Notes under the pieces: generated by a model
Database searches by the model: none
What the model was told of the DNA's origin: nothing
Seen by the model: only the letters and a program-made list of their open reading frames with translations
Shown here: positions 60,828 to 64,000 of the stretch, piece by piece
Position numbering within the stretch: the stretch's first letter is position 1
Layout of the letters: each line of letters opens with the position of its first letter
From: Pseudomonas solani
GTDB taxonomy: Bacteria; Pseudomonadota; Gammaproteobacteria; Pseudomonadales; Pseudomonadaceae
Length of the DNA: 64,000 bases
NCBI RefSeq assembly: GCF_026072635.1
Contig: NZ_AP023081.1
Span: 4,770,501 to 4,834,500, forward strand
Reading direction: 5' to 3'
Translations under genes and position numbers: made by a program

Positions 60828-60989
60828 ATGAGCGACGAAAACCAGCAGCAGGAAGACCAGCCGAAGGAGATCGAACAGAAGGAGTTAGATGACGCGGCGC
60901 AAAGGCCGGCTGGAGCCTTCGACGACCTGCTTAAGCAAATTGCCCCGACGGTTCCGCCATACATCGGGCAGATACCTGGAAAGCTCTGA
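60828..60989 (+). CDS. Small acidic plus-strand protein (53 aa)
   Basis: ATG at 60828, seven bases after AAGGAG. Very charged, Gln/Glu-rich N-terminus (SDENQQQEDQPKEIEQKEL) and a short proline-containing tail (APTVPPYIGQIPGKL). Divergent from the PP-loop gene. Unrecognised; small acidic phage proteins are sometimes inhibitors. Confidence 0.6.
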   Translation: MSDENQQQEDQPKEIEQKELDDAAQRPAGAFDDLLKQIAPTVPPYIGQIPGKL

Positions 60990-61129
60990 GGACTGACTTT
61001 GGACATTCCTGCCGTGATGTCATGCGGCGGGTTCCTTAACGAATCCGCACCGTAGTGGCGCTTTGAGATTGGTTGAGATAGGTTCGCGGCTTCAGGCGAG
61101 CGCGTCGTTGTGGAAAAGGGAAGGAAGTT

Positions 61130-61969
61130 ATGAAAATTGATCTTTCAATTCGGTGCGATTGCGGGTGTTTGATTCAGGAAGCCGTGTATTGCCCGGAGCC
61201 AAACTTTAGTGCTGATCGAAATATCGATAGCCAGACTGAAGACGAAGCAGATATTTATTGCCCCGAGTGTAGCGTTCATCATGTTGTGCTGATTTCTAAT
61301 TCTTATGGTGGGGTGGACTGTTCCATGTCCACCGATAAGGGAATCTTGGCCTATGACCTTCCTTACTACGACGAAGAGGAAGAGTTAGACTGGGTTGTAA
61401 GTGGTGCGGACGATTCAGCTATTGAAATATTCCGCAGTCACTTGGCGTCTGTAGAAACTTTGCTTAAAGCGGAACTGCCCTTTAAGGCACAAAAAAATCT
61501 ACAAGTAATGCTGTATGCGCACGTCGTTGCTGCAGCAGAATCTTATTTGTCTAAGACATTCATACAGCTCACTGTTAACGATAATTTGCGGATTCGACAG
61601 TTAGTCGAAAGCAATAGCGATTTGTCTGTAAGGCCTATGGTGTTGGGTGAGCTATTCAAGAAAAATGATGAGATCAAAAGAATCGTAGGCTCTTATTTGC
61701 AGGATTTGATTTTTCATCGTCTGGATAAAATAAAGCCGATGTATAAAAGTGTGTTAGGTATCGATTTCGGCGATATTACATGGTTCTTCCGGGCGGTAGC
61801 CAAACGACACGATTGTGTTCATAGGGCTGGATATACAAAGCAGGGGAGTACTATAGAAATCAGTCCCGTGGAAATTCTAGATTTGATGAAGAAATTGGAA
61901 AAATTCGTGAATAAAGTTGAGATGGAAGCAAGCTTAATACGAACGGTGTATGAAGATACCCCGTTCTAG
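61130..61969 (+). CDS. Zinc-finger plus HEPN-motif protein, AT-rich cargo gene
   Basis: Protein of 279 aa, ATG at 61130 after GGAAGG. The N-terminus has Cys9/Cys11/Cys21 (RCDCGC, YCPE) and CPEC at 44-47, a zinc-binding module. The C-terminal ~150 aa are helical and end in RHDCVHRAGY, an Rx4H motif (Arg226, His231) as in HEPN ribonucleases, including many toxin and abortive-infection effectors. AT-rich and on the plus strand unlike its neighbours. Function inferred from the motif only. Confidence 0.68.
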   Translation: MKIDLSIRCDCGCLIQEAVYCPEPNFSADRNIDSQTEDEADIYCPECSVHHVVLISNSYGGVDCSMSTDKGILAYDLPYYDEEEELDWVVSGADDSAIEIFRSHLASVETLLKAELPFKAQKNLQVMLYAHVVAAAESYLSKTFIQLTVNDNLRIRQLVESNSDLSVRPMVLGELFKKNDEIKRIVGSYLQDLIFHRLDKIKPMYKSVLGIDFGDITWFFRAVAKRHDCVHRAGYTKQGSTIEISPVEILDLMKKLEKFVNKVEMEASLIRTVYEDTPF

Positions 61970-61980
61970 TTATATGCCCC

Positions 61981-62154
61981 TTATAAAGCTGGCCAGGTTT
62001 CATATGCCCGAACCTTCTCAATGGTTCGGTAATGGACGCCGTACTGGTCGGCGAGCTGGCGCGCGGTGAGTCGGTAGCCGGCGGCGCGGATCTGGCGCAC
62101 CTGGTCCGGCGTCAGCACCGCACATGGGCGGGCGGGGTTGTTCGGTCTGGCCAT
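61981..62154 (-). CDS. Small helix-turn-helix phage protein (57 aa)
   Basis: MARPNNPARPCAVLTPDQ from ATG 62154 after GAGGAAACC. The rest (IRAAGYRLTARQLADQYGVHYRTI) is an HTH of the HNH-associated or resolvase type. Probably binds DNA. Confidence 0.65.
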   Translation of the reverse strand: MARPNNPARPCAVLTPDQVRQIRAAGYRLTARQLADQYGVHYRTIEKVRAYETWPAL

Positions 62155-62234
62155 GGTTTCCTCGGGGCGAGCCGGCCCTGGCCGCGGCTGGCGCGGCAGG
62201 GCGAGGAGGGAGGGGCCGCCCGAGTGGGCGGCGG

Positions 62235-63962
62235 TTACGCGGCCTGGCTGGTGCTGGGCTGGACGATGGCGCCGCTCTCGATCCAGTAGGAGGCGATCGC
62301 CGCCGGCAGCTTGGCGGGCGGCTCCTTCAGCGTGCCGCACAGCACCACCGAGTCGATGGCCTTGATCTTCGCCAGCTCCAGGAGCAGGCCCAGCAGTTGG
62401 CTGCGGGATTTCAGGTCCAGCACATCGAACCGGTCCAGCAACACCATGCGCAGCTCGGACAGCTGAGCGATGGCCAGGGCCACCAGGGTGTCGACGCGCC
62501 AGCGCTCCGACTCGGACAGCAGGCCGTAGGCGCGGTCGCCGTAGGTCAGCGCCATGTCGTTGCCGATCACCACCGGCCGCCATTTGGCCAGGCGGGCCAG
62601 GATGGCGAGCGAGTCGTTGACCGGTGCCAGAGCCTCGCCGAGCAGCTTCGCGGGGATGCCGGCAGGGGCCAGGGCGTCGCCGATCAGCGACCAGGCGACG
62701 ACGTCCGCATGGTGCCGCGCGGCCTTGTCGATCACGGCCTGGCGGTCGGCGATAGCTCGGGCCACCTCCTGCAGCGCCTCGACCTTGGCGCGCAGCGCGT
62801 CGCGCTGCTGGCGCAGCTCGTTGATCGCCTGCTCTGCGGTCTCGATCGCCTCCGCCGACACCTCTGCGGCCAGTTCGGCCTTCAGCTCCTTGATCTGCTT
62901 GACTGCGGCCTCGGAACTGGCGACATCGCGCAGGCTGTTGTCGATCGCGCGCATGGCGCTTTGCAGGTAGCCCTCGTATTCCGCGACACGCTTTGCCGCT
63001 TCAGCTGCATCTGCGCCAGGGACAGTGGGCAGCTTCATCAGTTTGCCGTCCTCCATCACCAGCAGCTCGCTGCAGCACGGGCACTTCATCGCGGTTGCGG
63101 CGCTGGCGGCCTGCTCGGCTTCAATCAGCTTCTGCGACCACTCCAGCTGGCGCTTCCGGTCTTCCTCCAACTTCACGGTACGGCGCGCGAGCAAGTCGGC
63201 CTCGGGCACCAACTCGGCGACCTTGGCCTGGCGCTGCGCGTTGTTCTGCGCGTTGGCGCGGTGGCCACCCAGCGCCTCCTGCGCGTCGGCCAGGTCCTGC
63301 TCGACCTGCTGCAGCTGGTTCTGGCTGTTGGCCAGGTCCTGCTGGTCGACGGAAGTGGCCGGCAGCTCCGGTTCCCAGCCGTCGGCCTTCACTTCGCCCC
63401 ACACCTCGCCGGTGACACCACGCCATGCGCCCTTGGCGTCGGTGGCGCGGGCCTTGGCGTCCTCGCTGGCGGCGGGGAATCCCGACAACAGCAGCGGCTT
63501 GATCGTCGCCACCTTGTCAGGCTGCGCGCCCAGTTCCAGCAGGCGCTTCTCGATCAGGTCCGGGGTCGCCTTGCAGTTGGTGAGCTGGAACAGCAGCCGG
63601 CGGCGATCGTCGGCGCTGCCGGTGGCGAACAGCGTCGAGTCCAGCACATAGGGCAGGTACTGCGCGCCGGCCGGCAGGTGCTCGCCGTGGTCGCCGCTGG
63701 GCAGCTTCATTTCGCCCATCTGCTCGCCGTCGGCCCAGATTGCAGCGCGGCCGCGCTTGGCACCCTCGCTGACCAGCTGGGCCAGGTCTTTCTTCTTCGC
63801 CACACGACGGGGCTTGCCGAGCAGCGCCATGCTCACGGCGTCGCCCAGGCTGGACTTGCCAGCGCCATTCGGGCCGGCAACCAGGGTGATTGGGGTACGC
63901 AGCGCCAGGTCGGCGCTACGCAAGCCCAGGACGTTCTCTACCAGGATTCGGTCCAGGTGCAT
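62235..63962 (-). CDS. SbcC/Rad50-like AAA ATPase with zinc hook
   Basis: Protein of 575 aa. Walker A at residues 30-38 (GPNGAGKSS), two long coiled coils around a zinc-hook motif Cys294-x2-Cys297 (AMKCPCCSEL), and a C-terminal ATP-cassette half ending with MVLLDRFDVLD as Walker B/D-loop. The plan is a small SbcC-like DNA end-processing ATPase, often next to phage recombination exonucleases. ATG at 63962. The upstream gene is six bases before it. Confidence 0.85.
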   Translation of the reverse strand: MHLDRILVENVLGLRSADLALRTPITLVAGPNGAGKSSLGDAVSMALLGKPRRVAKKKDLAQLVSEGAKRGRAAIWADGEQMGEMKLPSGDHGEHLPAGAQYLPYVLDSTLFATGSADDRRRLLFQLTNCKATPDLIEKRLLELGAQPDKVATIKPLLLSGFPAASEDAKARATDAKGAWRGVTGEVWGEVKADGWEPELPATSVDQQDLANSQNQLQQVEQDLADAQEALGGHRANAQNNAQRQAKVAELVPEADLLARRTVKLEEDRKRQLEWSQKLIEAEQAASAATAMKCPCCSELLVMEDGKLMKLPTVPGADAAEAAKRVAEYEGYLQSAMRAIDNSLRDVASSEAAVKQIKELKAELAAEVSAEAIETAEQAINELRQQRDALRAKVEALQEVARAIADRQAVIDKAARHHADVVAWSLIGDALAPAGIPAKLLGEALAPVNDSLAILARLAKWRPVVIGNDMALTYGDRAYGLLSESERWRVDTLVALAIAQLSELRMVLLDRFDVLDLKSRSQLLGLLLELAKIKAIDSVVLCGTLKEPPAKLPAAIASYWIESGAIVQPSTSQAA

Positions 63963-63968
63963 GATGGG

Positions 63969-64000
63969 TCACTCCAGGGTGATCGGAACTTCGGGTTGAT
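63969..64000 (-). CDS. C-terminal end of an unknown phage protein (partial)
   Basis: Minus-strand codons PEVPITLE followed by TGA at 63969-63971; the gene continues beyond the right edge. It is six bases upstream of the SbcC-like start, so it is probably the preceding operon gene (a partner nuclease is plausible). Confidence 0.4.
   Translation of the reverse strand, partial: QPEVPITLE

Larger units (their letters stand above)
51784..64000. mobile_element. Prophage, integrase-proximal part (continues beyond the window)
   Basis: Begins with integrase and excisionase, then tightly packed small genes (Lar-like, XF1762-like, ASCH-like, PAPS-reductase-like, SbcC-like ATPase) of the kind carried in early regions of lambdoid and related Pseudomonas phages. 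No structural genes are reached. The left attachment site must lie near 51784-51830, at the end of the integrase gene and beginning of the ABC-F leader. The other end is outside the window. Confidence 0.88.

Overview
The window is high-GC DNA from a Pseudomonas-type gammaproteobacterium. The support for this is putA with an N-terminal DNA-binding domain, an adjacent earP and efp pair that carries the modified arginine of EF-P, an EndA nuclease, many LysR/AraC regulators, and typical Pseudomonas intergenic palindromes. The species cannot be fixed from the sequence alone.

Positions 1-51783 are ordinary chromosome. Left to right they hold: the start of putA with candidate autoregulatory boxes; an EamA transporter; endA next to a LexA-like box; a 560-bp non-autonomous insertion element with a perfect 8-bp target duplication (3786-4345); a three-gene exported redox operon (lipoprotein cytochrome c, Tat-exported FAD oxidase, apparently Tat-exported PLP-fold protein; 5241-8307); an outer-membrane protein divergent from an AraC regulator; small enzymes and regulators; an EAL phosphodiesterase; a D-amino-acid catabolic operon (23289 down to 16959: DSD1-type dehydratase/aldolase, GntP/DsdX-type permease, RpiR regulator, D-aminoacylase, RidA, sugar kinase); a repeat-rich secreted protein; CorA; PlsC; a chemoreceptor; tRNA-Ser(GGA); a run of small envelope proteins; a GvpU-like orphan; earP-efp; a MarR/OhrR-type regulator with an exported esterase; a LysR-flanked DUF1127-PhzF-DUF3291 group; YcaQ; and a YbiT-type ABC-F ATPase.

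From about 51784 to the right edge lies the integrase end of a prophage. The integrase stops only a few bases before the ribosome binding site of the ABC-F gene. Most prophage genes run on the minus strand with 1-4 bp overlaps (excisionase-like protein, small hypotheticals, XF1762-type protein, Lar-type protein, PAPS-reductase-like protein, SbcC-like ATPase). Two AT-rich plus-strand genes break this pattern and look like cargo: an HNH nuclease (56998-57810) and a zinc-finger plus HEPN-motif protein (61130-61969). A minus-strand SRA-like/HNH nuclease (58988-59842) resembles modification-dependent restriction enzymes. Together they make a candidate defence-cargo zone inside the early region.

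At least three chromosomal genes and probably one prophage gene are broken by a single missing base in a short C or G run. This raises either assembly error or real decay, so those genes are given as frameshifted with the repaired reading frame described.
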